Origin: Gammaproteobacteria bacterium
GTDB taxonomy: Bacteria > Pseudomonadota > Gammaproteobacteria > Steroidobacterales > GCA-2729495
Reading direction: 5' to 3'
Assembly (NCBI GenBank): GCA_013001905.1
Contig: JABDLC010000010.1
Coordinates: 1-64,000 of the forward strand
DNA: 64,000 nt
Shown here: one piece after another, positions 37,153 to 46,696 of the stretch
Position numbering within the stretch: position 1 is the stretch's first letter
Layout: each line of letters opens with the position of its first letter
The notes under the pieces: model-generated
Database searches by the model: none
Told to the model about the DNA's origin: nothing
Seen by the model: the letters and a program-made list of their open reading frames with translations, nothing else
Program-made: the position numbers and the translations under genes

Positions 37153-37977
37153 TCAGGGCCGGACCCGGCGCTCGATGCCGGTGTTCACCAGGATAGTACT
37201 CGCGAGCTCCTCGATTGAGGACCGCGTCGCGTCCACATAGGGGATCTTGTAGCGACGGAACATCGCCTCCGCCGCCCGGATTTCGAAGCTGATTTGCGGC
37301 ATGGTTGCGTAGCTGCCGGTCGCACGACGCTCCCTGCGAATCTGTTGCAGCCGGTTTGCGGCGATCGTCAGCCCGTACAGTTTGTCTTTGTATTCCTGCA
37401 GTATCAGCGGCAACTGGCCTGACTCCAGCTCGTCCTCGGACAACGGGTAGTTGGCGGCAAACACGCCGTAGCTCAGAGCCAGGTACAAACAAGTCGGTGT
37501 TTTTCCCGAACGCGATACACCCGTCAGGATAATGTCGGCGCGCGCATAATCGTTGGTGCGTGCCCCATCGTCATTGTTGAGTGCGTAGTTGGTCGCGTCC
37601 ATGCGCTGGTCATAGCGGCTGGCATCGACCAGGCCATGAGCCTGCCCCGCCTTGTGGCTTGATTTGGCGTGCAGTTCACGCTCAAGCACCGGCAGGTAAC
37701 TGTCGAAAAAATCGATTAACCGACCCTGCTGTGGATGGAAAGCCTGACGCAGCTCGTCCTGCACCAGCGTGCTGAAAATAATCGGCGCTACACCCTGCTC
37801 TTCAGCACGCTGTTCGATCTGCTCTACAGCCCCCTGAATCTTGTCAAGGGTATCCAGAAATGGCAGAGTCACGAGGTCAAACTCGTAACCATCGAACTGG
37901 GTCAGCAGGCTGTGACCGAGGGTCTCAGCGGTCACCCCGGTCTGGTCAGAAACAAAAAAGACAGTGCGGCGGGTCAT
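37153..37977 (-). CDS. ppsR: PEP synthase regulatory protein (PpsR)
   Basis: PpsR is a bifunctional ADP-dependent kinase and Pi-dependent phosphorylase that inactivates or reactivates phosphoenolpyruvate synthase. The 274-residue protein (E. coli 277) has the DUF299 core: N-terminal RRTVFFVSDQTGVTAETLGH and the P-loop ILTGVSRSGKTPTCLYLA. The C-terminal RRYKIPYVDATRSSIEELAS is also present. It is divergent from ppsA, its target, with a 73-bp intergenic region holding a TTGACA at 37999. This pair is a classical arrangement. Confidence 0.96.
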   Translation of the reverse strand: MTRRTVFFVSDQTGVTAETLGHSLLTQFDGYEFDLVTLPFLDTLDKIQGAVEQIEQRAEEQGVAPIIFSTLVQDELRQAFHPQQGRLIDFFDSYLPVLERELHAKSSHKAGQAHGLVDASRYDQRMDATNYALNNDDGARTNDYARADIILTGVSRSGKTPTCLYLALSYGVFAANYPLSEDELESGQLPLILQEYKDKLYGLTIAANRLQQIRRERRATGSYATMPQISFEIRAAEAMFRRYKIPYVDATRSSIEELASTILVNTGIERRVRP

Positions 37978-38050
37978 ACGTCAGACAACCGTTCTTAGTT
38001 GACACCGACAGTTTTTCATTTCCATCTCTTTTTAACAAGGACACTTTATC

Positions 38051-40423
38051 TTGCAGCCACTTGTCGTTCCGTTTGAAGGGCTTCGTCTGGACGATATAGA
38101 AACCGTCGGCGGCAAGAATGCATCGCTGGGCGAAATGATCAGTAATTTGTCGCGTGCCGGCGTCAAGGTGCCGGGCGGGTTCGCGACCACCGCCGACGCC
38201 TACCGGGCCTTTCTGGCCCACGAAGGGCTGGCAGATCGCATTGACGCCCTGCTGCAGGCCCTTGATACCGACGATCTCGAGCAGCTGGCCGCGACCGGCA
38301 AGCAAATCCGGGATTGGCTGCTGCAAGCCCCGCTGCCGGATGAGCTGGAACAGCAAATCGTAAGCGCATGGGAAGCAATGAGCGCCGGCCGTGACGACGA
38401 TTTTTCGGTCGCTGTGCGGAGTTCCGCAACCGCCGAGGACTTGCCGGATGCCTCGTTTGCGGGGCAGCAGGAAACACTGCTAAACGTGCGCGGGCGGGAT
38501 AATCTCCTCAGCGCGGTCCGCGAAGTGTTCGCATCGCTCTACACGGACCGGGCAATTGCGTACCGCGTCCATCACGGCTTCGATCATAAAGAGGTTGCCC
38601 TTTCTGTGGGCGTGCAGCGCATGGTACGGAGCGATCTGGCGTGCAGCGGCGTCATGTTTACATTGGATACCGACTCCGGCTTCCGCGACGTTGTATTCAT
38701 CACCTCATCCTGGGGCCTCGGAGAATGCGTCGTGCAGGGCGCAGTCAACCCGGACGAGTTCTACGTGTACAAACCTGCCCTGCGCGCCGGAAAGCAAGCG
38801 ATCGTGCGCCGCAACCTCGGCAGCAAAGCGATCAAGATGGTCTACAACGATGACCCCGACGCGGATGACTACGTGCAGACCATTGAAGTAAGCGCTGAGG
38901 ACAGCACCCGTTTCAGCCTGTCCGACGACGACATCACAACGCTGTCAAAGTACGCGCTCAGTGTTGAAGAACATTACGGCCGGCCGATGGACATAGAGTG
39001 GGCGCGTGACGGCATCGACGGCGAGCTGTATTTGTTGCAGGCACGTCCGGAAACCGTACAAAGCCGCACCAATCAGTCAATACAGCGCTACACACTGCGT
39101 GACAGTTCGGAGATCGTGACTACGGGTCGCGCCATCGGTCAGAAAATCGGTGCCGGCACCGCCAGGGTCATTGGCAGCGTCGATGAGATGAACCGCATCG
39201 AGAACGGCGACGTACTGGTCGCCGACATGACCGATCCCGACTGGGAGCCGGTCATGAAGCGCGCGTCCGCGATCGTAACCAACCGTGGCGGCCGCACGTG
39301 TCACGCAGCCATTATCGCGCGCGAACTGGGCATCCCTGCCGTCGTGGGCTGCGGCACGGCGACCAAAGATATCGCCGACGGCCAGAGCGTCACGGTGTCA
39401 TGCGCTGAGGGCGATGAGGGTTTCGTCTATCAGGGCAAGCTCGATTTTGAGGAGCAGGAAATCAAGCTCAACCAGTTACCCGATATCCCGGTCAAAATCA
39501 TGATGAATGTCGGCAACCCTGATCGGGCGTTCGACTTTGCCAGCATACCGAACAGTGGTGTCGGCCTCGCACGGCTGGAATTCATTATTAATCGAATGAT
39601 CGGTGTGCATCCGCGCGCCCTGCTCGACTACGAGACGCTTGATGAGGATTTGCGCGCAACGATCGACATGCAGATGGCGGGCTACGATGACCCGGTGCAG
39701 TTTTTCGTAGACAAACTCAGCGAGGGCATTGCAACCATTGCCGCGGCTTTTGCGCCCGAACCGGTCATCGTGCGGTTGTCGGATTTTAAATCCAATGAAT
39801 ACGCCAATCTGATCGGCGGCGCCGGCTACGAACCGGACGAAGAAAACCCGATGCTCGGCTTTCGTGGCGCATCACGCTATCTGGCCGACGATTTTCAGGC
39901 CTGCTTCAGGCTTGAAGTGGAGGCGCTCAAGCGAGTCCGCAATGACATGGGGCTGACCAATGTGCAAATCATGGTGCCGTTTGTACGCACAGTGCGTGAG
40001 GCTGAACAGGTCACCAAACTGCTTGCGGAACTGGGTCTGGCTCGCGGCGAGAACGGCCTGCAGCTCATTATGATGTGTGAGCTGCCAACCAACGCCGTGC
40101 TGGCTGATCAGTACCTTGAGTATTTTGACGGGATGTCGATCGGCTCCAACGACATGACGCAACTGACTCTCGGCCTTGACCGCGACTCGGGGCTGATTGC
40201 GGAGCTGTTTGATGAGCGCGACGATGCCGTGAAGGCAATGTTAAAAATGGCCATCGATGCGTGCGTCCGACGAGGCAAGTACATTGGTATCTGCGGTCAG
40301 GGGCCGTCAGACCATCCCGATCTCGCGCGATGGCTGCTGGATCAGGGCATCGAGAGCATGTCACTGAATCCTGACAGCGTCATTGAAACCTGGATGTACC
40401 TGGCGGGTCAGACGATCGACTAG
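38051..40423 (+). CDS. ppsA: Phosphoenolpyruvate synthase
   Basis: PpsA converts pyruvate and ATP to PEP, AMP and phosphate, the gluconeogenic bypass of pyruvate kinase. The 790-residue protein (E. coli 792) shows the ATP-binding N domain ([15 protein letters not shown]), the swivelling phosphohistidine domain ([18 protein letters not shown], His phosphorylated) and the C-terminal PEP-binding barrel ([37 protein letters not shown]). Translation most likely starts at TTG 38051, supported by AAGGA 9 bases upstream. Its stop codon overlaps the stop of the opposite-strand SH3 gene by three bases. Activity should be set by the divergent ppsR. Confidence 0.97.
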   Translation: MQPLVVPFEGLRLDDIETVGGKNASLGEMISNLSRAGVKVPGGFATTADAYRAFLAHEGLADRIDALLQALDTDDLEQLAATGKQIRDWLLQAPLPDELEQQIVSAWEAMSAGRDDDFSVAVRSSATAEDLPDASFAGQQETLLNVRGRDNLLSAVREVFASLYTDRAIAYRVHHGFDHKEVALSVGVQRMVRSDLACSGVMFTLDTDSGFRDVVFITSSWGLGECVVQGAVNPDEFYVYKPALRAGKQAIVRRNLGSKAIKMVYNDDPDADDYVQTIEVSAEDSTRFSLSDDDITTLSKYALSVEEHYGRPMDIEWARDGIDGELYLLQARPETVQSRTNQSIQRYTLRDSSEIVTTGRAIGQKIGAGTARVIGSVDEMNRIENGDVLVADMTDPDWEPVMKRASAIVTNRGGRTCHAAIIARELGIPAVVGCGTATKDIADGQSVTVSCAEGDEGFVYQGKLDFEEQEIKLNQLPDIPVKIMMNVGNPDRAFDFASIPNSGVGLARLEFIINRMIGVHPRALLDYETLDEDLRATIDMQMAGYDDPVQFFVDKLSEGIATIAAAFAPEPVIVRLSDFKSNEYANLIGGAGYEPDEENPMLGFRGASRYLADDFQACFRLEVEALKRVRNDMGLTNVQIMVPFVRTVREAEQVTKLLAELGLARGENGLQLIMMCELPTNAVLADQYLEYFDGMSIGSNDMTQLTLGLDRDSGLIAELFDERDDAVKAMLKMAIDACVRRGKYIGICGQGPSDHPDLARWLLDQGIESMSLNPDSVIETWMYLAGQTID

Positions 40424-41088
40424 AAGTCGCTCCATGACGATTTCTTGCGCCATTGTATCCGCGGCAGAATCAGGCCCAGCAACAGCCCGGCAACCAATAC
40501 CGCACCGCCGATCAGAAACCACTCGCGATTGGCGCGGCTGGCCAGTTGATTGTTCTCGATCTCGAGCGCTTCGATCTGCTGCTCGGCTTCCGCCACACGC
40601 TGCTTCAGCTGTGTGTTCTGCTGATCAACTTCAATGGTGCTGGATGACAGCCGGGTAATACGGTCGAGTTGCTGCTCCTGCGACGAATTCGCAGACTGCA
40701 GCTCGCCGACTTCGCGCTCCAGTGCACGGCGGCTCTTTTTAAGCTCGCTCAGTTCATTCGCGAGACGGGTGCGCTCGGCCTCACTGTCCTTCAGCTTACG
40801 CTCCAGATCGGGGAGTAGCAGCTGAGCGGTCGGCGAACGACGCAAATAACGGGTCAGCACCCAGCCTTCCGTGCCTGACGCGGTGCGGACCTTGGTGTAG
40901 CCGCTCTGCGCATCGATTTCCAGCACCTCAAGTCGGGTTCCGCTCTTGAGCTGTCGCACGATTCTTTCTTTCGTACTCGTGCCGGAACGCATCATTACCT
41001 CGAACTCATCGGTCACCCAGCGGTTTTCAGCGGCCACTACGCCGCTTCCGAAGATGAGAATTATCGGGATAAGTATGCGATAAACCAT
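40420..41088 (-). CDS. Membrane-anchored bacterial SH3-domain protein (YgiM-like)
   Basis: The 222-residue protein belongs to the TIGR04211/YgiM-type family. It has an N-terminal signal segment ([17 protein letters not shown]) and a bacterial SH3b domain ([19 protein letters not shown] and [20 protein letters not shown]). A long charged coiled coil (residues 95-190) follows, then a C-terminal transmembrane helix ([19 protein letters not shown]) and a short basic tail. SH3b domains of this type bind cell-wall or protein ligands in the periplasm, but the function is unknown. It overlaps the ppsA stop tail to tail and lies upstream of the orn region. Confidence 0.85.
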   Translation of the reverse strand: MVYRILIPIILIFGSGVVAAENRWVTDEFEVMMRSGTSTKERIVRQLKSGTRLEVLEIDAQSGYTKVRTASGTEGWVLTRYLRRSPTAQLLLPDLERKLKDSEAERTRLANELSELKKSRRALEREVGELQSANSSQEQQLDRITRLSSSTIEVDQQNTQLKQRVAEAEQQIEALEIENNQLASRANREWFLIGGAVLVAGLLLGLILPRIQWRKKSSWSDF

Positions 41089-41211
41089 TGAATTAAAGCT
41101 CTTTTATGACTGCGAAAATGGGCTGCAGCGCAGAAACCCTGTGCCTGAACCTCCCCGGCGACAGAATGTAACATACCTGCGCCGGAGGGCCGCAAACGCG
41201 ATTACACCGGT

Positions 41212-41772
41212 TTAACTGCCCGAGTAGTCCGGGCGCAGCAAACCAGCGCGATAGTGCTGCAGTTCCGCGATCGAGTCGCGGATATCCGACAGCGCCAGGT
41301 GCGCGGAATCTTTGGCAAAACCTGCGGCCACGCCGGGCGCCCAAAGGCTCGCGAGAATCTTCAGCGTGCTGACGTCGAGATTGCGGTAGTGAAAAAATGC
41401 CTCCAGTTGCGGCATCTCGCGGGCCATGAAGCGGCGATCCTGACAGATGCTGTTGCCGCACATCGGCGACGCGCCCGCTGCCACCAGATTCGTCAGAAAC
41501 TCGAGTGTCATGCGTTCAGCGTCGGCTGCCGAATAGCTGCTGTTACGCACCCGGTCCACAAGGCCGGACGCCGTGTGTTGCCGGGTATTCCATTCGTCCA
41601 TTCCAGCGATGACATCATCAGACTGATGAATCGCGATCACCGGACCCTCGGCCACTTCGTTCAGCTCTGCATCGGTCACGATCGTTGCGATCTCGATGAT
41701 AGAATCGTTCATCGTGTCCAGACCTGTCATTTCGAGGTCTATCCAGATCAACCGGTTTGCTTCGACACTCAT
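41212..41772 (-). CDS. orn: Oligoribonuclease
   Basis: Orn degrades 2-5-nt RNAs, including pGpG from cyclic-di-GMP turnover. The 186-residue protein (start [20 protein letters not shown]. coli 181) is a DEDDh exonuclease. It has Exo I in [10 protein letters not shown], an Exo II region near [20 protein letters not shown] with [20 protein letters not shown], and Exo [14 protein letters not shown], whose His and Asp complete the metal site. The start codon with 36 bp to the rsgA ATG makes a compact divergent promoter region. Divergent orn-rsgA is the normal gammaproteobacterial order. Confidence 0.97.
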   Translation of the reverse strand: MSVEANRLIWIDLEMTGLDTMNDSIIEIATIVTDAELNEVAEGPVIAIHQSDDVIAGMDEWNTRQHTASGLVDRVRNSSYSAADAERMTLEFLTNLVAAGASPMCGNSICQDRRFMAREMPQLEAFFHYRNLDVSTLKILASLWAPGVAAGFAKDSAHLALSDIRDSIAELQHYRAGLLRPDYSGS

Positions 41773-41807
41773 GCTAATTTTTCCGTACATAGGCCCGCTG
41801 ACTTTCA

Positions 41808-42707
41808 ATGAGTCATTCTAACATCGCAACGGTTATTGCCAGCTATGGCCAGCGCGGAATACTTCTTCATGACGGCCAAGAGTTGCGCTACATCCGCAAG
41901 GGCCGACAGCTAAGGCCCGTTTGCGGCGACCGGGTCAGGTGGGAGGCCAGCGGCACACCGGACGAAGTGCTCGTCACGGCGATACAGGAACGCGAGAATC
42001 AGCTGCAACGACCTGATACGCGCGGAAAAACTGAGACACTGGCCGCCAACCTCGCGACTCTGGCCATCGTCATTGCGGCAGAACCCAAACCCGACTTCTA
42101 TATTGCGGACCGGTTTATCTGCGCCGCTGAACTGATGGGCGCCAGTCCGCTCGTCGTCTGGAACAAGGCTGATCTCGCAGCAAACGACCCCGATGCGCTT
42201 TCCGCATATGAGAGCCTCGCTTACCCTGTCATTCGCACGTCGGCGACACACGGCAACGGCATCGCCGAACTGGAGGCATTACTAAGCGACGGATTCGGCA
42301 TGCTGGTGGGCCAGTCAGGCGTCGGCAAATCTTCACTGATTAATTGCCTGATCGCGGACGCGGATATTGCCACCGGCGAGCTAAGCCAGGCCACCGGTGA
42401 AGGGCGTCACACCACAACGGCATCTATGGCCCACCGACTGCGCTCTGGCGGCATGCTGATCGACTCACCGGGCATTCGTGATTTCGCACCCGTCGTGAAC
42501 GAGAGCGCCGAAATACAGAACGGCTTTCGCGAAGTCGTGGCGGCGGCGGAGAATTGTCGCTTTGCCAACTGCTCACACCTGCGCGAGCCCGGCTGCGCGG
42601 TTCGCGATGCGGTCGACTCCGGCGACATTACAGAGCGCCGTTACGAGAGCTACCGCCGAATGTGTAATTTGAGCGCACAGCTGGCCGACAAGCTGAAGCC
42701 CGGCTAG
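41808..42707 (+). CDS. rsgA: Small ribosomal subunit biogenesis GTPase RsgA
   Basis: RsgA is a circularly permuted GTPase that matures the 30S subunit. The 299-residue protein is shorter than E. coli RsgA (350), mainly at the N terminus. It has an OB-like N domain, the permuted G-domain with the G4-like WNKADL before the P-loop [16 protein letters not shown], then DSPGIRDF. The C-terminal zinc site is [16 protein letters not shown] with a nearby His. No Shine-Dalgarno is visible, and translation may start on a short leader. It is divergent from orn and convergent with recR. Confidence 0.95.
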   Translation: MSHSNIATVIASYGQRGILLHDGQELRYIRKGRQLRPVCGDRVRWEASGTPDEVLVTAIQERENQLQRPDTRGKTETLAANLATLAIVIAAEPKPDFYIADRFICAAELMGASPLVVWNKADLAANDPDALSAYESLAYPVIRTSATHGNGIAELEALLSDGFGMLVGQSGVGKSSLINCLIADADIATGELSQATGEGRHTTTASMAHRLRSGGMLIDSPGIRDFAPVVNESAEIQNGFREVVAAAENCRFANCSHLREPGCAVRDAVDSGDITERRYESYRRMCNLSAQLADKLKPG

Positions 42708-42737
42708 CCATGAACGGCGGGCTACTATCGCCGCTGC

Positions 42738-43343
42738 TCAGTCCGAAGCGATACCCAGACGGCCGGCGATTGCGCGCGAGAGCGTGCTGCGATCAACATA
42801 TTCGAGCTCACCGCCGATCGGTACACCATGCGCAATGCGGCTGACGGCAACGTTCTGCTCTTTCGCCAGCGTCGCCAGATAGCCCGCGGTCGCTTCACCC
42901 TCGACCGTCGAACTCGTTGCAAGAATGACTTCGCTGACTTCACCTTCAGATAGCCGCGCCTCGAAACGCTCGAGGCCCAGCTCACCCGGGCCGATGCCGT
43001 CGAGCGGCGACAGCCGCCCGTGCAGCACGAAGTAGAGGCCGCGAAAAACACCGGATTCTTCGATGGCGATGACATCGGCGGGGGATTCCACAACACAGAT
43101 CATCGCAACGTCACGATTGCTCGCGGTGCAAAGCCGGCAGAGAGGCTCTTCGGACAACATCCTGCAGCGCTCACATTCGCCGATATGCTCAATGGCCTCC
43201 TGCAGCGCAACTGACAGCTCGCGCGCACCTTCACGGTCACGCTGCAACAGATAAAAGGCCATGCGCTGCGCGGTACGGGAACCCACACCCGGGAGACACT
43301 GCAGCGCCTGAAGCAGCTGCTGCAATAAAGGAGAATAGGCCAC
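42738..43343 (-). CDS. recR: Recombination mediator RecR
   Basis: RecR works with RecF and RecO to load RecA on gapped DNA. The 201-residue protein (E. coli 201) has the helix-hairpin-helix-type LPGVGSRTAQRMAFYLLQRD, the zinc finger CERCRMLSEEPLCRLC and the Toprim domain (VVESPADVIAIEESGVFRGL). The C-terminal GGELEYVDRSTLSRAIAGR is also present. It is the last gene of the dnaX-ybaB-recR operon, 16 bp after ybaB. Complete and standard. Confidence 0.97.
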   Translation of the reverse strand: MAYSPLLQQLLQALQCLPGVGSRTAQRMAFYLLQRDREGARELSVALQEAIEHIGECERCRMLSEEPLCRLCTASNRDVAMICVVESPADVIAIEESGVFRGLYFVLHGRLSPLDGIGPGELGLERFEARLSEGEVSEVILATSSTVEGEATAGYLATLAKEQNVAVSRIAHGVPIGGELEYVDRSTLSRAIAGRLGIASD

Positions 43344-43359
43344 TGTCGTTAATACACAG

Positions 43360-43683
43360 TCAGAACGGCATCTTGAAACCGGGCGGCAGGCCCATGCCTG
43401 CCGTCATCCCGGAATACTTGTCCTGCACCGTCTTTTCAACTTTACGCAGAGCATCATTGAACGCGGCCGCAATGATGTCTTCCAGCATATCTTTGTCTTC
43501 ACCGACAAGACTGTCGTCGATAGTTATACCGCGCACTTCATGGCGACAGGTCATCGTCAGGCGCACCAGACCGCCACCCGCTTCTCCCTGCACTTCCAGG
43601 CTGCCGAGTTCTTCCTGCGCCTGCTGCATATCCTCCTGCATCTTCTGCGCCTGTTTCATCAGGTTGCCTAACGGGTTCTTCAT
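43360..43683 (-). CDS. ybaB: YbaB/EbfC nucleoid-associated protein
   Basis: YbaB/EbfC dimers bind DNA and affect nucleoid organisation; some are linked to RecFOR repair. The 107-residue protein has the N-terminal helix [20 protein letters not shown], then [20 protein letters not shown] and a Met/Pro-rich C terminus ending LPPGFKMPF, which is diagnostic. AAGGAG lies 12 bases upstream of the ATG. It lies between dnaX and recR, 29 and 16 bp from them respectively, the standard operon. Confidence 0.96.
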   Translation of the reverse strand: MKNPLGNLMKQAQKMQEDMQQAQEELGSLEVQGEAGGGLVRLTMTCRHEVRGITIDDSLVGEDKDMLEDIIAAAFNDALRKVEKTVQDKYSGMTAGMGLPPGFKMPF

Positions 43684-43712
43684 GCTGTTATGGTTCTCCT
43701 TGGGATTCGCCT

Positions 43713-45308
43713 TCAGTGCCTGCGTGAGGTGTCGCGCGGACTCACCGAACCATCGATGATGGTCGCATCGAACTCGTCTATGAGCGCCTGTACATTCGGG
43801 TCACCTGCAATAGTCGCCTGCGCAGAGGTCTGCGCTTCGTCGCGCCCTTGCAGGTCAGCTTCAGCAGCACTGCCGACTTCACCGTCGCACTTCACGAAGC
43901 GGACACGGCATGAACCGCCGAAATGCTGCTGAAGTTGTGCCACCAGTGCCTGTTCCTGACTCTCTGTGAGCAGGTAATGACCGGTCGCGCCTACGTGCAG
44001 TTGCAACTCTGTTGTAGTCCGGGCGCCGATGACGCAATTGCGCGCCAGCTCGAGCGTAACGCCCGATAAACTCAGCCCGGAGACGATGCCGTCCCAGCTT
44101 TCTTCTGCCGCGACAGTGCCCTGCGCCGCTGCCTGCGGGCCGGCGCCGCGCTGACCTCCGGTGCTCTGATCCGAACCTGCCTGCTGCTGCCCTCCGCTCA
44201 CAGGGCCGCTGTTCGATGCCAGATCGCCCTGTCGAAAGGCCAGCATACGCAGCATCGTCATCTCAAAGCCGATGCGCGGATCAGGCGCCAGTGCGATATC
44301 ACGTCGCCCGGTGATAGCAATCTGGTAAAACAGCTGCGCTGTCTCAGCGTCGATCTGCGCAGCGAGTTCGTCGACCAGCGCCACGTCTGCATCCTCGTCC
44401 AGCGCATCCGCTCCCGCAAGTTGCACGACGGCGATTTGTTGCAGCAACGCCGCAAAATCATTCAGCACAGAACCGTAATCCGGTACCTGCTCATGCAACT
44501 GCTGTATTTGCTTCATCAACGCCGCAGCATCACTCGCGATCAGCGCCTGCATGATTTCTCGCAGATGCCGCGTGTCCATGCTGCCGAGCATCTCGGCAAC
44601 GTCCGAGTCTTGCAGCGAGCCGCCGCCGAAGACGAGCGCCTGGTCCAGCAGACTCAACCCGTCGCGCATACTGCCCGCCGCCGCACGCGCAACCCTGTTC
44701 AGCGCTGACGCCTCGGCGTTGATCTTGTCTTGCTCACAGATATAGCTCATGCGCTCCTGTATCAAAGCCGTCGGCAGGCGTTTCAGATTGAACTGCAGGC
44801 AGCGCGACAACACCGTAACCGGCAACCGCTGGGGGTCGGTCGTTGCCAGCAGAAACTTTACATGGGGCGGCGGCTCTTCCAGTGTTTTAAGCAGCGCATT
44901 GAACGACGCGGTCGATAGCATGTGGACCTCGTCGATGAGATAGATTTTGCAGCGCCCCGCCGTTGGCGTGTACTGGACGTTTTCCAGCAATTCCCGGGTC
45001 TGATCAACTTTGGTGCGTGATGCAGCATCGACCTCAAGCAAATCAACGAACCGGCCCTCGTCTATACCCTCACAAGCCGCGCACGCGCCGCAGGGCTCCC
45101 CGGTGCTGTTTTGTTCGCAGTTGAGCGCTTTCGCGAGTATGCGGGCGATAGTGGTCTTGCCAACACCACGGGTTCCGGCAAACAGGAACGCATGGTGCAC
45201 ACGGCCGCTCTCCAGGGCGTTCAGGAGAGCCCGCACCACATGGTCCTGGCCGGCAACATCACTGAAAAACTTGGGTCGCCACTTGCGGGCGAGTGCGAGA
45301 TAACTCAT
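43713..45308 (-). CDS. dnaX: DNA polymerase III subunit tau (DnaX)
   Basis: DnaX is the clamp-loader ATPase of the replisome. The 531-residue protein has the N-terminal AAA+ domain with [20 protein letters not shown], the zinc-binding [16 protein letters not shown], Walker [10 protein letters not shown] and the SRC region [12 protein letters not shown]-terminal domain aligns with tau domain V ([20 protein letters not shown], ending [15 protein letters not shown]). It is over 100 residues shorter than E. coli tau (643), mostly in the DnaB-binding linker. I see no A-rich frameshift site for a gamma product. It starts 59 bp downstream of the 4.5S RNA gene. Confidence 0.96.
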   Translation of the reverse strand: MSYLALARKWRPKFFSDVAGQDHVVRALLNALESGRVHHAFLFAGTRGVGKTTIARILAKALNCEQNSTGEPCGACAACEGIDEGRFVDLLEVDAASRTKVDQTRELLENVQYTPTAGRCKIYLIDEVHMLSTASFNALLKTLEEPPPHVKFLLATTDPQRLPVTVLSRCLQFNLKRLPTALIQERMSYICEQDKINAEASALNRVARAAAGSMRDGLSLLDQALVFGGGSLQDSDVAEMLGSMDTRHLREIMQALIASDAAALMKQIQQLHEQVPDYGSVLNDFAALLQQIAVVQLAGADALDEDADVALVDELAAQIDAETAQLFYQIAITGRRDIALAPDPRIGFEMTMLRMLAFRQGDLASNSGPVSGGQQQAGSDQSTGGQRGAGPQAAAQGTVAAEESWDGIVSGLSLSGVTLELARNCVIGARTTTELQLHVGATGHYLLTESQEQALVAQLQQHFGGSCRVRFVKCDGEVGSAAEADLQGRDEAQTSAQATIAGDPNVQALIDEFDATIIDGSVSPRDTSRRH

Positions 45309-45367
45309 GGGCGCCTGATTCTGATCCGTCTCACTCGAGACGTTTGCTTATGGGGCATATTGTAAAA

Positions 45368-45474
45368 GGCCCACGCCAGCCACACCCCGGCGCCCGGCAT
45401 CACCGCTACCGCTGCTCCCTTCCGGGCCTGACGGAGTTCACGGCTGGCCGTCGCGAGGGGACCGGCGCAGACCC
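45368..45474 (-). ncRNA. ffs: 4.5S RNA (signal recognition particle RNA)
   Basis: The minus strand carries the bacterial SRP core GTCAGGCCCGGAAGGGAGCA, with the tetraloop/symmetric-loop region that binds Ffh, within about 107 nt. The ends pair along the length: GGUCUGCGCCGGUC at the 5' end with GGCUGGCGUGGGCC at the 3' end, including G-U pairs. Transcription then meets TTTT. A sigma-70 promoter lies upstream with 17-bp spacing. It is directly upstream of dnaX on the same strand. Ends are estimated from pairing and the promoter. Confidence 0.93.
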
Positions 45475-45480
45475 GAATGA

Positions 45481-45509
45481 ATGCTATGCGCTGGGGCGTC
45501 TGCGGGCAA
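45481..45509 (-). promoter_or_regulatory. Promoter of the 4.5S RNA gene
   Basis: On the minus strand TTGCCC and TAGCAT are separated by exactly 17 bp. The predicted +1 lies about 6 nt downstream of the -10, at the GGG that opens the 4.5S RNA. Confidence 0.65.
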
Positions 45510-45660
45510 GCTGAAACGGTGTTGTGTGGCCTGATACCGGCTGCTTTTGCAAAAAAACTGCTAGTCTGCAAGCATTCCGAGCCAGTGCGGCTCAGTAACA
45601 CACAACAAGGATCCGGCCCGCCACGGGCTCACGCGCAATCATTTTGCCGTTTACCGGTAC

Positions 45661-46695
45661 ATGGACGAACCTGCTAACAATTCGCTAACTGGCAAAGCCT
45701 GTCTGACATTTGCGCTCGCCGTGATGGCGGGCGCCGCGCTGGCCTGGGCCATTTCGCCCGCGCTGTTCCGGGCGCTGCCAGCGGACACCAGCCGTATTCC
45801 GATACTGCTGGATACGATGCGCGATCTGACGCGGACACCGAAAATCATACTTTTTGGCTCCAGTGTGGGCATGGCGGGCATCGACACGGCCCGAATTACA
45901 AAGCAGCTACCGGGGCAACCACTAGCCTACAACCTGTCGTCTTCGGGTCAGGCGTTAGTGGAAGCCTATCTGTATTACCAGGAAGTTCCGGACAGCGTTG
46001 ATATCGTCATTCAGATGGTCAGCGCCAAGAGCCTTGAGCGCGAGGGCGCGATAAACGAGCAGAAATACAATGCTGTTTACATGTACGGCTACCGGCCAAA
46101 CGAGCAAACCCAGCAGGTGCTGAGGACGGTCTTCCCGACCGATATGGGCGAATTGTTGGCCAAATCCGATTTGCAGCAGCGATTCGATTCGCGCTGGGTG
46201 GTGCGGCAGATGGCAGATCGCTTTGCCCGCAGTATTTTTCGCAAGGACCTCACCCTGGATCGCAGCACCAACGACTTATTTTTTCCCAGTTCGTACAGTC
46301 GGCGACTCCCTGAAGAACAATACCGGATCGCACTGCAGAATGAATTCAGAGAAATAACTAACGGCGGTTACTGGCCACAGGAATCCAAACTGGATCTGCT
46401 GCAACAGATAGCGGCTGACATGAATGCAAATGGTAAGGAATTGGTATTGTTAGCCGAACCGATCAATCCGGAACTCGCTGCCAATCATGGCGAACGCTAC
46501 TTGCGGGGATATGGGGAAATGCTGCGCGAATTCGCCGCGCGGAATGACGTCATTCTTCTCGACGGGCGTCGTCAGGTCGCCGAACAAGACTTTGTAGACG
46601 CCGTACATCCGACTCCCGAGGGTGCCGCCAAATTTTCGGAATGGCTGGCCGATGAATTACTGCGGCTGCGGGACAACGGTGAGCTGAACTTCTGA
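45661..46695 (+). CDS. SGNH/GDSL-like membrane-anchored acyltransferase partner protein
   Basis: The 344-residue protein has an N-terminal hydrophobic anchor (CLTFALAVMAGAALAWAISP). The periplasmic domain resembles SGNH hydrolases of the AlgJ/DltD-associated type: block I IILFGSSVGMAGID with a candidate Ser, and a late DAVHPTPEGAAKFSEWLAD with the Asp-x-x-His pair. It probably transfers or hydrolyses acyl groups on a surface polymer. It lies 1 bp before a MBOAT acyltransferase with which it must be co-translated. Parts of the gene have noticeably AT-richer codons (for example near AATGCAAATGGTAAGGAATT) than the neighbours. No polysaccharide locus is nearby. Confidence 0.7.
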   Translation: MDEPANNSLTGKACLTFALAVMAGAALAWAISPALFRALPADTSRIPILLDTMRDLTRTPKIILFGSSVGMAGIDTARITKQLPGQPLAYNLSSSGQALVEAYLYYQEVPDSVDIVIQMVSAKSLEREGAINEQKYNAVYMYGYRPNEQTQQVLRTVFPTDMGELLAKSDLQQRFDSRWVVRQMADRFARSIFRKDLTLDRSTNDLFFPSSYSRRLPEEQYRIALQNEFREITNGGYWPQESKLDLLQQIAADMNANGKELVLLAEPINPELAANHGERYLRGYGEMLREFAARNDVILLDGRRQVAEQDFVDAVHPTPEGAAKFSEWLADELLRLRDNGELNF

Positions 46696-46696
46696 C

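Noticed and set aside
43713-45308. Programmed frameshift site for a gamma form of DnaX
   Set aside because: I searched for a run of A with a following stem as in E. coli and saw none. The reading frame gives a complete tau-type C terminus.
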